Made by a program: the position numbers and the translations under genes
Source: Macrolepiota albuminosa
Lineage: Eukaryota > Basidiomycota > Agaricomycetes > Agaricales > Agaricaceae
Length of the DNA: 64,000 bases
Assembly: GCA_027475525.1 (NCBI GenBank)
Contig: JAMWFC010000054.1
Location: forward strand, 1,356,468-1,420,467
Reading direction: 5' to 3'
Shown here: positions 44,100-55,009 of the stretch, piece by piece
Layout of the letters: the number at the start of each line of letters is the position of its first letter
How positions within the stretch are numbered: the first letter of the stretch is position 1
The notes under the pieces: model-generated
The model's input: the letters and a program-made list of their open reading frames with translations, nothing else
What the model was told of the DNA's origin: nothing
Database searches by the model: none

Positions 44100-44255
44100 T
44101 GGTTCTTTCCGGCGGCACTGGTGCCACTAAACCGGTGGGGATTACACCACCTCCAGCCGCTCCACAACACCGTGCGTTGTCCCCATCTTCCCTAAACAAG
44201 ATGCAAGCCAAAGTGCTTCGGGCGAAACTCATGGGTGCACCGGATGCAGTCAAAG
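44100..44255 (+). pseudogene. Cwf19-like splicing-factor fragment
   Basis: The frame reads PQHRALSPSSLNKMQAKVLR then AKLMGAPDA. The LNKMQAKVLRAKLMG stretch resembles the helical region of fungal Cwf19/CWF19L proteins, which act in late spliceosome and intron-lariat steps. Only about 50 codons are present, cut at both sides, and the sequence abuts a Brr2-like fragment on the opposite strand. The assignment rests on one short motif. Confidence 0.45.
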
Positions 44256-44626
44256 GGATTCTGTGTCATCCGCATATAAAAGTACGTCCAGGTCAAGATA
44301 TCCTACAGAACAGAAGGTTAGAATGGTAACTAGAAAACCAGGCATATCACCTACCATCGCATCCTGTTTATTCTCGATCGTCTTGACAGCGATCTCAGCG
44401 AGGAAGTAGTCGTGCAGAAGGCGAGTTGGCAGGTGCGATTCAATCGGCAGGCCTTCTGCCAAGAACTTTTTGTAAAAGTCCTTCCGAGTCTGTTGGCACA
44501 TGAACACACAACGGCTCCGTTCATCCTCTCTCGGCCGACATGCACGGCCCATCATCTGCAGCACATCCATGACAGGGTAATCGATGTACCTGTGCTCCTT
44601 CCCCTCATAGAATTGGACACCCGTGA
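44256..44626 (-). pseudogene. Brr2-like (Ski2-family) helicase fragment with retained intron
   Basis: The minus strand reads [20 protein letters not shown] then [40 protein letters not shown] and [36 protein letters not shown]...CTGTAG intron joins this in phase to [16 protein letters not shown]. This is the end of the first helicase cassette of Brr2 (QMMGRACRP is helicase motif VI-like), the U5 snRNP helicase that unwinds U4/U6. The rest of the gene, over 2000 residues in the family, is absent. The retained intron shows the piece was copied as DNA, not through mRNA. Confidence 0.75.
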
Positions 44627-44647
44627 TGACATCAATCGACTAGGGCA

Positions 44648-47338
44648 TCATGTGTCGCTGGTGCGCGTGGAGGTGGAAAGCGGGACAGATGAAGGCCTTG
44701 ACAGAGACACGTTGCTTGTCGTCGTCGGAGGCGGGGACTCAGACGGTAGTTCGCAGACCGAGGACGGCGTCCCATCACTGGAAACCTTCATCTTCTTGCT
44801 CTTAACTAACAACTGATCCCTCGGGAGATCGTCTAGCTCCTCCGAGCTACGCTTTCGCAGCCGATGGGGGGACGTCTGCCCCGTTTGTGGTTGTAAGCTG
44901 ATATGCAGGTGAGTTATTTTCGTCCGTCCGCGCTCTCTTTGGAGGCGTCCCACCACGCAGCGATAGACCATCCGTCATGTCGTAGTAATCGCGTTCGTGC
45001 GTAACATCGATATCAAGCTCGTCACTGGATCGCTTTCTAGACCGCGGAATGACAACAGTCGGGAGAGCCGGGGAAGACAGCTCCTCCGACGAATCGACTT
45101 CCACAACCTCGCTCCCGTCCGATGCAGACGTAGACTTGAACTCCTAAAACCCTTAGACCTCGCGCACTTCTTCTTCCATCAAATCTTCCGTGTTTTCTTC
45201 ATCTTCATCGTACGTATCCACATCATGCTCGATTTCATCTTCACCTTCCCCATCAATATCAATAACTTCCTCCAGCTTGACCGGTTGCGGTTCTGGCGCG
45301 GTTGGTATTTGCGAAGGAACAACTTTCACTCTAGGCTGGGGATGGGCACTGGCATGCGCACGAACTGCAGCACGTAGACAGATGGAGCATCTGCAGCGAT
45401 ATAGGGGAGCGCAGGCTTCTCTCCAAGCCTGGGTGAAATAACAATTTAAAATTAGATCTAAACGAGAAATGTAGAAGAGGGGGGCATACAGATTTAAGCG
45501 CGTCCATGGTATATGGCGGTAAGTGGAGAGCGGTGGATGGAATGTAGGGCACTGTGTGAATGGGCCTCGGCGGATCCTCTACGGGGTCGATAGAGATCAT
45601 CACAGGAACCGGCGCAGGAGCAGGCGTAGTATTTGAAGTGATAATTTCGTCCTTCTTATCATCTATCGGTGGGGGTGGGGGCGATGGTGTTGTCTGCAGT
45701 GTCGTCGTCGACATGACGGGGCTTGTTTCATTCGAAGACCGGCTCCCACTCGACGTCGAAGAATCATCGCTATCTGTTCCCATCGTAGTCGTACTCGAAT
45801 CTCTCCTTTTCGAGTCTCGCTCCTGAGAATCATTCATTCTCCGTTGCACCCAGTCGAGTCCGTTAAGCCACACGCCCTCCTCGTTCCTCAACTCCGATAA
45901 GACATCCTCCATAGACATCTTCGATGCCCTAATCGCAGGATCTTCTATCCCACGTCCGTACCCCATCCCGGGCGTCTGACATTCAATAACTATCTTGCGC
46001 ACGAAATTACGCATGGGCGGGACCAGGATCTCCTTCAACTGGCGCTGATGAGCACTGAACGCCTGCTCACAGAGTCCAAATGTTGGCGGAATCGTTCCCT
46101 TGAGAGTAGAAGGTAGGGGATGCACCCCTGTCTCATCGTCCTGGCCTGAATCGGAAGACGGAGAGCACGTCCAAGGACAGGGGTGGACGGCCGGCACGTA
46201 ATCCTTGTACCCATTCATCGTGTGGTGATACCACGTGTCAGCAGGACTTATCCAGTGCCCATCGAGTATCCGAGCCCTAGCCCAATCCCCCAGTGCCATA
46301 TCACGCACATGGGCCTCTTCCATCTGCAAAAGTTCAATGTCTTCCTCGCTGTCACTCGACTCTTCCTCCTCCTCATAGCGTTCGAGGCCCTAAAGGCCTT
46401 CACTGTCGATTTTGTTTGTCTTTTTCAGCATCTTGAGCATGAAGTCAAGGCGAGTGTTTTTCTTTAGCCACAACTTCTCGCGAGCAAGGAAAAGGACATC
46501 TTTGATGCATCCTTCTGCTAGGTCGAGGAAGGAGTCGACGACGTTGCGTGTCTCCCAGTCGCTGGATTCGAACCTGTGTCCACCAATCGCTTCACGATCT
46601 CCGGGAGTCTCGCCTGCGCGCTTCCACAGCCACTCGATACGGCATGATCTACAGGTAGCTTCAACGTTCGGGAAAGTCTCCTTGTCATCGTTGTCGATAA
46701 CGCCAATGAGATGTTCCTGCTGGGCAGCGTTTGCTGCTTGTGCACCGACAAGCGCAGCATCGTACGCAGGTGCCGCACGCAGGCACATTCCGCAGTAAGA
46801 AGTTGGGCGGCGGTCATGCTCACGGCAGAGGGCGATAGTGCGGAGGAAATTGTTACGGCCCAAGCGTTTTGCATTCGCAAGGCCTGTGGTAGAGTTGGGC
46901 ACGTTAACGCGGCAGACGAAGCAACTGACGCGTGTGATGTTGCGAAAGTGGTAAAACGGAGAAATCCTGGTAGGCTGTGCATTGGTTACAGAAGAATTGA
47001 GGGATCCATTTCTGGGTACAATGAACTGGTGGTGACCAAGCGCGTCAGTTGGGTCAATTAACGCTATTGCCTGATTCCAGAAGAGGTGATATTGCACTAC
47101 GAAACGTGAGTGTGGCGCAGTAAATCAGGACGAACTACATACGTGCTAGATGCCACTGAGGACAGATGGCCATCATGTGTCTCTCGAGCTCGTTGGCGTC
47201 GCGTAACGCGGTGTAGACCATACCCTGATGCCAAGTCTCGCGTAACTCCCATGACTGCGGGCAATAGCTAGTAGAAGAGATATCTAGCAGGTAGAAAGTG
47301 GCGATTATCCTGCCATACCCAAAGGATTCAGTGCTCAT
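44648..47338 (-). pseudogene. Conserved basidiomycete protein of unknown function, interrupted by stops
   Basis: Starts MSTESFGYGRIIATFYLLDI at 47338, then a GTATGT...GTAG intron and VQYHLFWNQAIALIDPTDAL. Three Cys-rich pieces follow: SCFVCRVN, SYCGMCLRAAP and CRSCRIEWLWKR. A helical region reads FESSDWETRNVVDSFLDLAE. At 46390-46392 an in-frame TAG interrupts SEGL-GLERYEEEE, after which the same frame continues for 350 codons (ARILDGHWISPADTWYHHTM; LNGLDWVQRRMNDS). An intron near 45425-45490 joins MDALKS to AWREACAPLYRCRCSICLRA, then an acidic tract, two more stops near 45130, and a tail with RKRSSDELD/RKRSSEELD motifs ending at 44648. Zinc binding is plausible from the Cys pairs. Long conserved frames across stops suggest a recent pseudogene; base errors cannot be excluded. 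Confidence 0.55.
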
Positions 47339-47339
47339 A

Positions 47340-47800
47340 TGTGGCGCCAACGTTAGTGGACACACCGTGGGGCCTTGAGGACGACGCGCACGCTGGCCTG
47401 CTCCCAATCGACATACACGTGCGGAGGGTCTGCAGTATCTCAAACTCCAACCCTGGCGTAAAGCGCTGTCTCGTAGTCGACTTGATAGCGTTCTTCATCT
47501 GGCGCTTTGACCCCGCTTCAGATAGACTGAGACATCTAGATGCCTCTGCCAGCAATCCGGTCTACTCCAATCTGAGCCGTCGAAAATACAGCGAAGTGGG
47601 GCATGAACACACCTCCATACCAAGCGCAGCCTCCATGAACGCACATACGCCTTGTCCGAGAAGGTGATACGGGTCATCTTTGTCCGCGAAATGCTCCTTG
47701 GCACGTTTGAGGTCGTTGCAGAAGAGATAGTCAAACCCCCGTGTGGCAGAGACGAGGAGCTCTGCGCTGCTTGATTCACTTTGTATTGCGGAGGAGGCCA
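47340..47800 (-). pseudogene. Iml2-like (DUF3808) N-terminal fragment
   Basis: Starts [20 protein letters not shown] at 47800 and reads [20 protein letters not shown] then [26 protein letters not shown]...CAGAG intron joins EASRCLSLSEAGSKRQMKNA and FTPGLEFEIL. These are landmarks of the Iml2/TTC39-like family, outer-membrane-associated or lipid-droplet-related proteins of fungi. The family is usually 600-700 residues; only about 110 are present before the sequence runs into the start of the next gene at 47338. The start codon abuts the minisatellite at 47.8 kb. Confidence 0.65.
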
Positions 47801-47819
47801 TTAGACGCTGGTGCGCCGA

Positions 47820-48410
47820 CACTGAGAGAGGGCATTTGGACGCTCTCTGGGGGGCCTGGCCGTCGACGAGCTGGCAGGAGGGAAGGGAGGAAGAAGGGGT
47901 GGGTGAAGGGCAGTCCCAACCACAAGGGGGGCCTGGCCGTCGACGAGCTGGCAGGAGGGAAGGGAGGAAGAAGGGGTGGGTGAAGGGCAGTCCCAACCAC
48001 AAACGACGCCGAACGAAGCGCCAACGACGCTTCGTTCGGGTGCGTGGATGCTGAGAGAGGGCATTTGGACGCTCTCTGGGGGTCCTGGCCGTCGATGAAT
48101 TGGCAGGAGGGAGGGGAGGAGGAAGGGGTGGATGAGGCAGCCCCCAGCACGAACGACGCCGAACGACGCGCCAACGACGCTTCGTTCGGGTGTGTGGATG
48201 TTGAGAGAGGGCATTTGGGCGCTCTCTGGGGGTCCTGAGCGGCGACGAGCTGGCAGGAAGGAGGGAAGGAGTAGGTAAAGGGCAGTCCCAAGCACGATCG
48301 ACGCCGAACGAAGCGCCAACGACGCTTCGTTCTGGTGCGTCGACACTGAGAGAGGGCATTTGGACGCTCTCTGGGGTCCTGGCCGTCGACGAGCTGGCAG
48401 GAAAGAAGGG
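47820..48410. repeat. Minisatellite, about four units of 146-151 bp
   Basis: The motif TGAGAGAGGGCATTTGG recurs at about 47823, 48049, 48200 and 48346. Spacings are 226, 151 and 146 bp; subtracting the 77-bp artefact makes the first 149. Each unit carries GGGTCCTGGCC, a purine-rich stretch and an internal inverted motif (CGAACGAAGCGCCAACGACG with CTTCGTTCG). All frames are open, which explains the long spurious reading frames here. A related dispersed copy lies at 1.16-1.52 kb. Confidence 0.85.
47849..48002. repeat. Exact 77-bp tandem duplication (probable assembly artefact)
   Basis: 47849-47925 equals 47926-48002, inside the minisatellite. Confidence 0.9.
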
Positions 48411-48515
48411 AGGAGGAAGGGCAATGGGCAGACATCTTAGAGCGCGAGAATATACCCTGATTTTTCTCTTATAAGCTCAGCCTCGCGAGAACATCCCCCA
48501 TTTCTCTCTCTTCAC

Positions 48516-49166
48516 TTGACAGCCACCATCACCTTACAACAATTTATGTCCTACATGTCCATAGGCTCTGTCCTATCCAAAGTCTTTCCTGCCGAGGCAC
48601 GCCCTACGACGATGAATGACCTGCGGCCTTATTCCTTCCAAATCTTGCTTATGGTATGTGGAGTTTCTTGTAAATTTGTCTTAGTCCTGTTCTTCTCGCG
48701 ATGTCATAGGCATTCTCATTGGGAGCGTTGGTTCTATCTTTGAAAAATCTATTGCCAATGTTTACACAACGTTTCGTAGCCCGATCATAGGTGCCCTGGC
48801 AATACCTCAGGACAATTTTGTTCCCAACGGGTTTGCCATGTATACAGTCTGGTTATGCGTTGTTTCAACGGTTATTTCGGCGATTTTGGCTTTTGTCTAC
48901 ATCGTAACGTATACCTTTGATGTGAGTTTCACACTCTCATTCCAGAAGCCTTGTTATTGAGTTCCTTACTCAATTAGGTCTCTGAAGTCTCAAAAATCGT
49001 CATCTTGTTCATAGCTATGTCTATGACCTTGGCCTTTTGCTCTGGATGCATTGCCATTTTGTCTATCATCATTTCTTTGCAACCCTACGTTGTGATTCCC
49101 TTTATCATCATCTTCCCGCTAGCAATTATATTTACTTTCGTTCGCCGTTTATTTTTTTCTGACTGA
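48516..49166 (+). CDS. Small multi-pass membrane protein
   Basis: Exon 1 reads MSYMSIGSVLSKVFPAEARP then NDLRPYSFQILLM before a GTATGT donor. Exon 2 (about 48709-48921) has VGSIFEKSIANVY and a membrane helix VWLCVVSTVISAILAFVYIV. A 56-bp GT-AG intron (48922-48977) leads to exon 3 with two more helices (IVILFIAMSMTLAF; VIPFIIIFPLAIIFTFV) and stop at 49166. At the first intron the phases differ by one base, so there may be an indel or another splice. No family recognised. Exon 3 is duplicated at 43076-43243, fused to the coiled-coil gene. Confidence 0.5.
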
Positions 49167-49300
49167 ATGCCTTTTTTTTTTCTACATTACATATGTACAA
49201 TCTCATTTCTTGTATTCCATTATGTCGTTTTACTTGTTCTTTTTTTTGATTTAAATGTAAATTTTAATGAGCGCGTCGCATCGTATGATCATCACAGAAC
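49167..49300. other. Start of a long AT-rich, gene-poor region
   Basis: From about 49.2 kb base composition shifts to AT-rich and long reading frames become rare, continuing to about 61.2 kb with local exceptions (56.2-57.2, 58.2-59.7 kb). Confidence 0.6.
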
Positions 49301-49315
49301 CCGATGAGCAGTGTT

Positions 49316-49357
49316 GACGAGCGTGTCGCGCATCGTATGATGCGCGACGCGCTCGTC
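49316..49357. repeat. GC-rich perfect-type hairpin, 19-bp stem with 4-base loop
   Basis: Left arm 49316-49334 (GACGAGCGTGTCGCGCATC), loop GTAT, right arm 49339-49357. The arms pair with one mismatch. A partial copy of the arm (GAGCGCGTCGCATCG) lies near 49270. It stands out in AT-rich surroundings with AT-rich flanks and could be a terminator-like fold, an element end or a recombination scar. Confidence 0.7.
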
Positions 49358-49369
49358 GATGCGATAGGT

Positions 49370-50160
49370 GTTTCTAATCTGTGTTTCTACAGAAATACTC
49401 AAAGATTATCTAATCTATGTTTCCCGAGGAACATTTAAGGTTTTTCTAACACGTTTTTTGTGAGAGAAACAAAGAATTTTCCCTTGAAAACACTTGAAAG
49501 AAATACAACAAGTGTTCACAAAGAAACACAATAATGTAAACATCACTTTCTTCTTGAGAAAAACACTAGAAACACGATTAATTTTATCTATCTGTATCTC
49601 AGGAATAATCGAAAGAAATTTTTTTCCTTTATCTCAAGTGAAATCATTGAGAAACTTTAACTTTTTTTTTTCTGTTTTTCGAAATAGATCTTATGTAATA
49701 CTTGAGAAAAACAATTTAGAAATTACATAACGTGTTTCTAACAGGTTTTTCTCAAGAAACCCCAGGGATTTCCCGAAGTGTTACTTGCCCCTCTAATTAG
49801 AAGTCCAACTGTGTATGGGAAAATGTCACCAATTGCCATGTGACTTCGGCATCATTGGCATAAATGACCCCCGGCAATCACCCAGGGAGTTGATGATTTC
49901 TGTTACAATGTTACAATTGTGCTATCTACCTGTGCTAATTCATAGCTAAGTACAAATGCCGGCAACCTACAATACAAAGCTAAGAAGCAGGCTGATAGGC
50001 TGGATGTACAGTACCATGCACAGGAAGCAGTGTTGTTGGTATCAATGTATGTATTTTTGTAGAATAGAACTTTCCTTGTATAGATTGTGTGTTAGCATAT
50101 ATAGTAGCAGGTTCATGTTGCAGTAGATCAAAGGTAAGGTTATCTGAGGAAAATTTGACT
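49370..50160. other. AT-rich non-coding stretch
   Basis: No gene, RNA or clear repeat seen. T-rich runs and several AGAAA(C) repeats near 49.4-49.7 kb only. Confidence 0.3.
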
Positions 50161-50199
50161 AGGGTGCTAACTCAGGTTGAAAAGTTTTTTAGAATAGAG

Positions 50200-50510
50200 C
50201 AGATGCAGTGTAAAGATAAGATAGGATTGGAAGGATTGGATAGAATAGAATAGAGAGAATAAGATAGGATAAGAAGGAAAAATGCAATGTACAAGTTTTT
50301 TAGTATAGAAGGATGCAGTGTAGAAGTAGGATGGAATAGAAAGGGTAGATGAAATGCAAAAATAGGATAAAAAAGATGGATGCAATATAAAGGCAGAGTA
50401 GAAAAGATGAATACAAGATAAAGGCAGAGTAGAAAGAATATATGCAGTATAAAAGTAGGATAGAAAGAGTAGATATAGTATAACAATAAGGTAGAAAGAA
50501 TAAATGTACA
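50200..50510. repeat. Purine-rich degenerate tandem repeat, period about 31 bp
   Basis: The plus strand is almost pure A/G with motifs such as GGATAGAAAGA, AAAGGCAGAGTAGAAA and GATGCAGTATAAA spaced about 31 bp apart. The complementary strand shows long pyrimidine-rich frames without meaning. Confidence 0.7.
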
Positions 50511-50810
50511 GATATTTGTTCTGGACAAACACTCTGGCTTAAATAGTATACAGTTGGACAAATAACTCTAACTTAAGCAGTACACACATGGACTTTTGGA
50601 TTATTTGTTCTAGACAAATGGCTGTGACTCTCACAGTACATACTGAGACTTTTTAATTATTTGTCCTGAACAAATGGCTCTGACTTAAGCAGTACACACT
50701 TGAATTCTTGGATTATTTATCTTGGACAAATGGCTGTGACTCTCATAGTACACACTTGGACACTTGGATCATTTGTCCTGGACAAATAGTTCTGAATTTT
50801 ATTGTTTCTA
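50511..50810. repeat. Degenerate minisatellite, period about 56 bp
   Basis: Units carrying GGATTATTTGTCCTGGACAA-like sequence followed by TCTGACTTAAGCAGTACACA-like sequence start near 50511, 50547, 50596, 50654, 50708 and 50764 (last spacings 58, 54, 56). Confidence 0.7.
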
Positions 50811-50910
50811 CTACAGTTTTCCAGCAATCTTTGTGGACACTTGGATCATTTGTCCTGGACAAATAGTTCTGAATTTTATTGTTTCTACTACAGTTTTCCA
50901 GCAATCTCTG
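50757..50910. repeat. Exact 77-bp tandem duplication (probable assembly artefact)
   Basis: 50757-50833 equals 50834-50910, at the end of the 56-bp minisatellite. Confidence 0.9.
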
Positions 50911-52290
50911 TCTTTTTTGGGCTTTAGTGCATTCTGAACAGAAAAAAAACTGTATTATTAAATATATATGATAAAATAATACTTTCAGATTCTCATATCT
51001 AATAGCTGTTTTTTTCATACTAAATTGCACTCCTAACATTTAGCTGTTGTAATGACAATCATGTTATGGACTTTTCTGGCATCTCCAGAGATATTCTAAG
51101 ATGTCAAAATATATATGCCACCTTTTGTTGTCATTGTCATATTTGGATCTATCTCTGGCTAGCAACATCTCCATGCATATCTTCAATTTGGTGTTTGCCA
51201 GGATCAAAGTCCTACTAACAAATATCCTTTCCATGCTATAGTTATTAAAGTCCACATTTCATAGCTACACAAGTTTTAAATGCAACTCTTTGCATATTTC
51301 TTAAGTGTTTTCCACTCTACATTAATGCCTGTTTCTTAACAAACAGCTACATGTTATTTTTTGTATTTAATTTATCTAAAATCTCCACATTCCTACTGGT
51401 GTGTATAGAAAGAGTCTCTACCATTGCTATTAGATATCTATGATAATGTGGGTCTTGGGCTATTTTTTAAGCCCAAACAGGGACAATTTGTAAACAAATA
51501 TGCAGGGCAAAAACAAAAAACAGTATTTTGAAAGTAAAGCTCTGCTACATGAAAACAGTAGAAAAAAGCAAGTAATGATTTTTATAGACCTGAGGGCACA
51601 AGAAAATTTCTCTGAGGCTTGCTAACAGACAATAAGAGTATCTAGACAGATATCATGCTTTATGCATGGAAAAAAATTAAATATCAAATATCTCATATTC
51701 CTTGCATTTTGCTTATATGTATAACTATGTTAATTGTGCTAGTTTTCCATGATTTAGAAAAAAGACCTTCTTAGAAAGTATCAGCATTTATCATATTTTC
51801 TTGAAGCCAGTTCTAAACATTCATCTTAACCTCTATGCAAGTGCTCAAAGTTTTTTTTTTCTGTAAATCTCTGTTTATTAGTAAGTTGAAATGTGTCACA
51901 CAAATGCTTACTTGAAGTTTATTTTTAAGAAAGGAGTTGATATTCAAATAATGATAGAAGTTCTATGAATACATATTTAATAACCTTTGTATATATATAA
52001 AAGATAACTAGCAATTTAATCTACATGAATGTTAAAGAAGCTATGAACAGCTTTATAATATAGTTATATAAAGTGTTTAACAGACTTAATAAATGCCTTG
52101 ACACTAGCAGCTTGTTCTTCCATCTTTGATAAAGGTATGTTAATTGGCTGCCACAGCTGACTTTCCTGGTCCATTTCTCTCTCTTTTACATTAATCTGTA
52201 AGCTATATGAGTCTTACACCTCTGTGCAGGATATGTATCATTATTGACCCATCTTTTATACTCTTCACATTGTTTTCTCAATCAATTCAT
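50911..52290. other. AT-rich non-coding stretch
   Basis: Dense in stop codons on both strands; no gene or repeat family recognised. Confidence 0.3.
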
Positions 52291-52299
52291 GTTTACTTA

Positions 52300-52530
52300 G
52301 TTTATTAGTGGCATAAGAATATAAGTTTGAGGATTCTGAAAACAAATGAGAAAGCAAAATAAATAGTTTTATAAATATGCACTTATCTGTATTTACTTGC
52401 CTGATTAATAGTATAAGGATGTAACTGCAAAGATTCTGAAAACAAATGAGAAAGCAAAAAAAATAATTATATAAATATGTACTTGTTTATATTTACTTGA
52501 ATAGTTAGTGGCATAAAAATGTAAGTTTAA
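52300..52530. repeat. Imperfect tandem repeat, period about 100 bp
   Basis: GATTCTGAAAACAAATGAGA recurs at 52332 and 52432 with similar flanks (AGTGGCATAAGAATATAAGT and relatives); a third partial unit begins near 52500. Confidence 0.7.
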
Positions 52531-52764
52531 GTAGAAAGTAAATTGATTTGAGAGAGTGTGAGATAAAAAGGCTTCACTTTTCTGAGCACATGTGAGAGAA
52601 GATAATCTTATATTGCTCTATCAATATACATTTTTTCAATATATAATATGCTTGTTACTTCATGTATTTTATATTAACCTCAAAACATAGTATATTTTCT
52701 TTAGCTTATTAAAGAAAACTACATCAGCCTCATGTTTTATAAAGATTCAAGAAGCTAAATCCAG

Positions 52765-52918
52765 TAACTTTTCATTTAATTTGATGTCAGACTAATAAAT
52801 AAAGAGAGGCATGTGACTCTTGAGCGATGTTAGTTATATTCTAACTTTTCATTTAATTTGATGTCAGACTAATAAATAAAGAGAGGCATGTGACTCTTGA
52901 GCGATGTTAGTTATATTC
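52765..52918. repeat. Exact 77-bp tandem duplication (probable assembly artefact)
   Basis: 52765-52841 equals 52842-52918, in non-coding AT-rich DNA. Confidence 0.9.
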
Positions 52919-55000
52919 TATTATGCTGTGTATCTGAAATCCAGTTCTACTTTTTAATTTGTTGCAAAATAGCCTGACAAGTCTATAAAACCATATTTTA
53001 ATCATGTAAGGAGTTGTTGACAAATGAGAGCCACTTTGTGTAGTAAAAGCACAATAAATAGTTAGTAATTCTAGTGGTAGTTTTAAAACTAGGCTTTGAA
53101 AAAAATTAGTTTAAGTTCTTTTCCTATTCGTTGACTAATATAACTTTTCAGGCAACATCAGTAAAGATATTAGAGAGAACAAGAGTTTTGTAAAGATTGT
53201 CTGTTATCTGCAGCCAATTTTCTGTCTTAATCTTGATATACAACTTTTTGGTGCTCCTGCAAAAATTCAGAGACTTGTATATCAAATTTACAACAAACAT
53301 GCAATAGATTTCCAAAAGAAACTTGTTAATGGTCTGTTGTAGAGAGAGGGTTTTAGTGTCTTTAGCATCAGAGCCTTTATCAACTTGGGCAGCTAGAAGC
53401 ATCTAGCCTAGTGCACCAATATCAAAGATATGTCAGGCTATAGAAGATCACTATACAATGACTGTGAAAGCTTAAATCTATTGATTAAAAACTGTATTTT
53501 AGCAACTATGGCCTTGTCTATGAAGCCTGGTATGCTGTATTTTGCTTTGAGCTTCTCAATTGTTATAGAAAACCAGAAATTTAAAAAACCATCAAGCAAA
53601 ACAGGCCTTTTAAAGCAAAAACAGAAAACATCAATTATCTGAATATGCTAGAAGAAGACAATGCTATATGAGTTAAACAATACTTTACTTGCATTTTTAA
53701 CATCTATAGCATAAAATTTATCATCATTTTCTTTCATGTCCTCTAAATCCTTGTCTCTGACTTCTCTATCCTCATACAGAACAATATATTGCTGTAGTAG
53801 CAACCTGTAATAGGCAACGGTTTTGAGATTGGCATTGCTTGCCTTATTTATTAGAAAAGCAGAGTCTATAAGCTGTCAAGCTGTGGGGCCATTTTCAGAA
53901 CAAGTGTGCAGACTATTGACTAGTATTTCATTTGGTATGATCTTTGTAGCCTACTATAAGAAGTCTTTGCTCTAATAGCCTTTGTCTTGCATGTTGCTGA
54001 TTACTCAGAAGCTATATGCTTTCTAAGTAATTTGACAATTGCAGGATAAAATCTATAATTATACCAAATTTTATGCTTGCATTCTGACAAGCAATATGGC
54101 TAGCAGCTTATGGCATATTCAAGTAACTAGAGAGGGAGAAAAAATACAAAGATAGTGGTGAGGCCTAAACCTCTCAAATTTAATATTGGGAATTTTGTGC
54201 GACTCAACATCTACATTAATCTGGATGACAAATAAACTCTGGATTGGTTTGCAGTATTAACAATAGAGGTAAGCATGACTAGTCTAGACTGATGTCCTTT
54301 TTAGAAGGATTCAATGTGCTGTTTGAGGCATTCGAGGATGGCACACTTCTCTTTACTCTCAATGGACTTGGACTCTGCAGCTGGTCAGCTGTGTCCAAGG
54401 CTACCCAATGTGGCTCCAGATTCACTCAGCAGGCTGCAAGTCATTTGTATTCATTGGATATATTGAGGGTACCAATGCCATAGGCTTAATGTAAACACAA
54501 ATAGTATTCCTCCTGACCAACCTGCACTCGGGTCATCATTAATGACACTTCTTTAACTCTCACAACTCATCTAGAGAGCAGTCATTGAGATAAAACTTCC
54601 CTAGGGCTAAGCCTCACCTCTGCCGCCCTCTAGTGGTTGCACATGACAAAACTGCCTAAGCGTTCACATTGGTCATATGAAAACTACAGTTTTAATTGCT
54701 AAAAAGAATAATTAAAAAATATTAATATTAAAAATATATGAACAATTTGTCAAGTTTGCGACAAGGTAGATCTCAGACATGCTATGCTAGCAATAGCCCA
54801 TACAAGCAAGTACTATTAAAACATGTTTTTCTTTTTTTAGAAGTATAAAATTTTGTTGAGGAATCGAACAAAGGCAAAAAGAAATGTAAACCAACTGACT
54901 ACTATTGAAACGGACCCCGCATCAATTAGCAATTAAAAGGTATGTTTAAAATTCTTTGTGTTACGTTGACTACTTGTTGATTGATTCATTGTCATGATCA
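52919..55000. other. AT-rich region without recognisable genes
   Basis: Only short frames (for example 53430-53642 and 54292-54483, both plus strand) with no domains. Possibly decayed transposons. Confidence 0.3.
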
Positions 55001-55009
55001 GTATATTCT

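Noticed and set aside
47562..48435. Long minus-strand Pro/Arg/Ser-rich proteins over 200 residues
   Set aside because: They are translations of the minisatellite, open in several frames at once; only the part below 47800 matches a real family.
50167..50561. Phe/Leu/Tyr-rich membrane-like proteins on the minus strand
   Set aside because: They come from the purine-rich repeat read in two frames and have no independent support.
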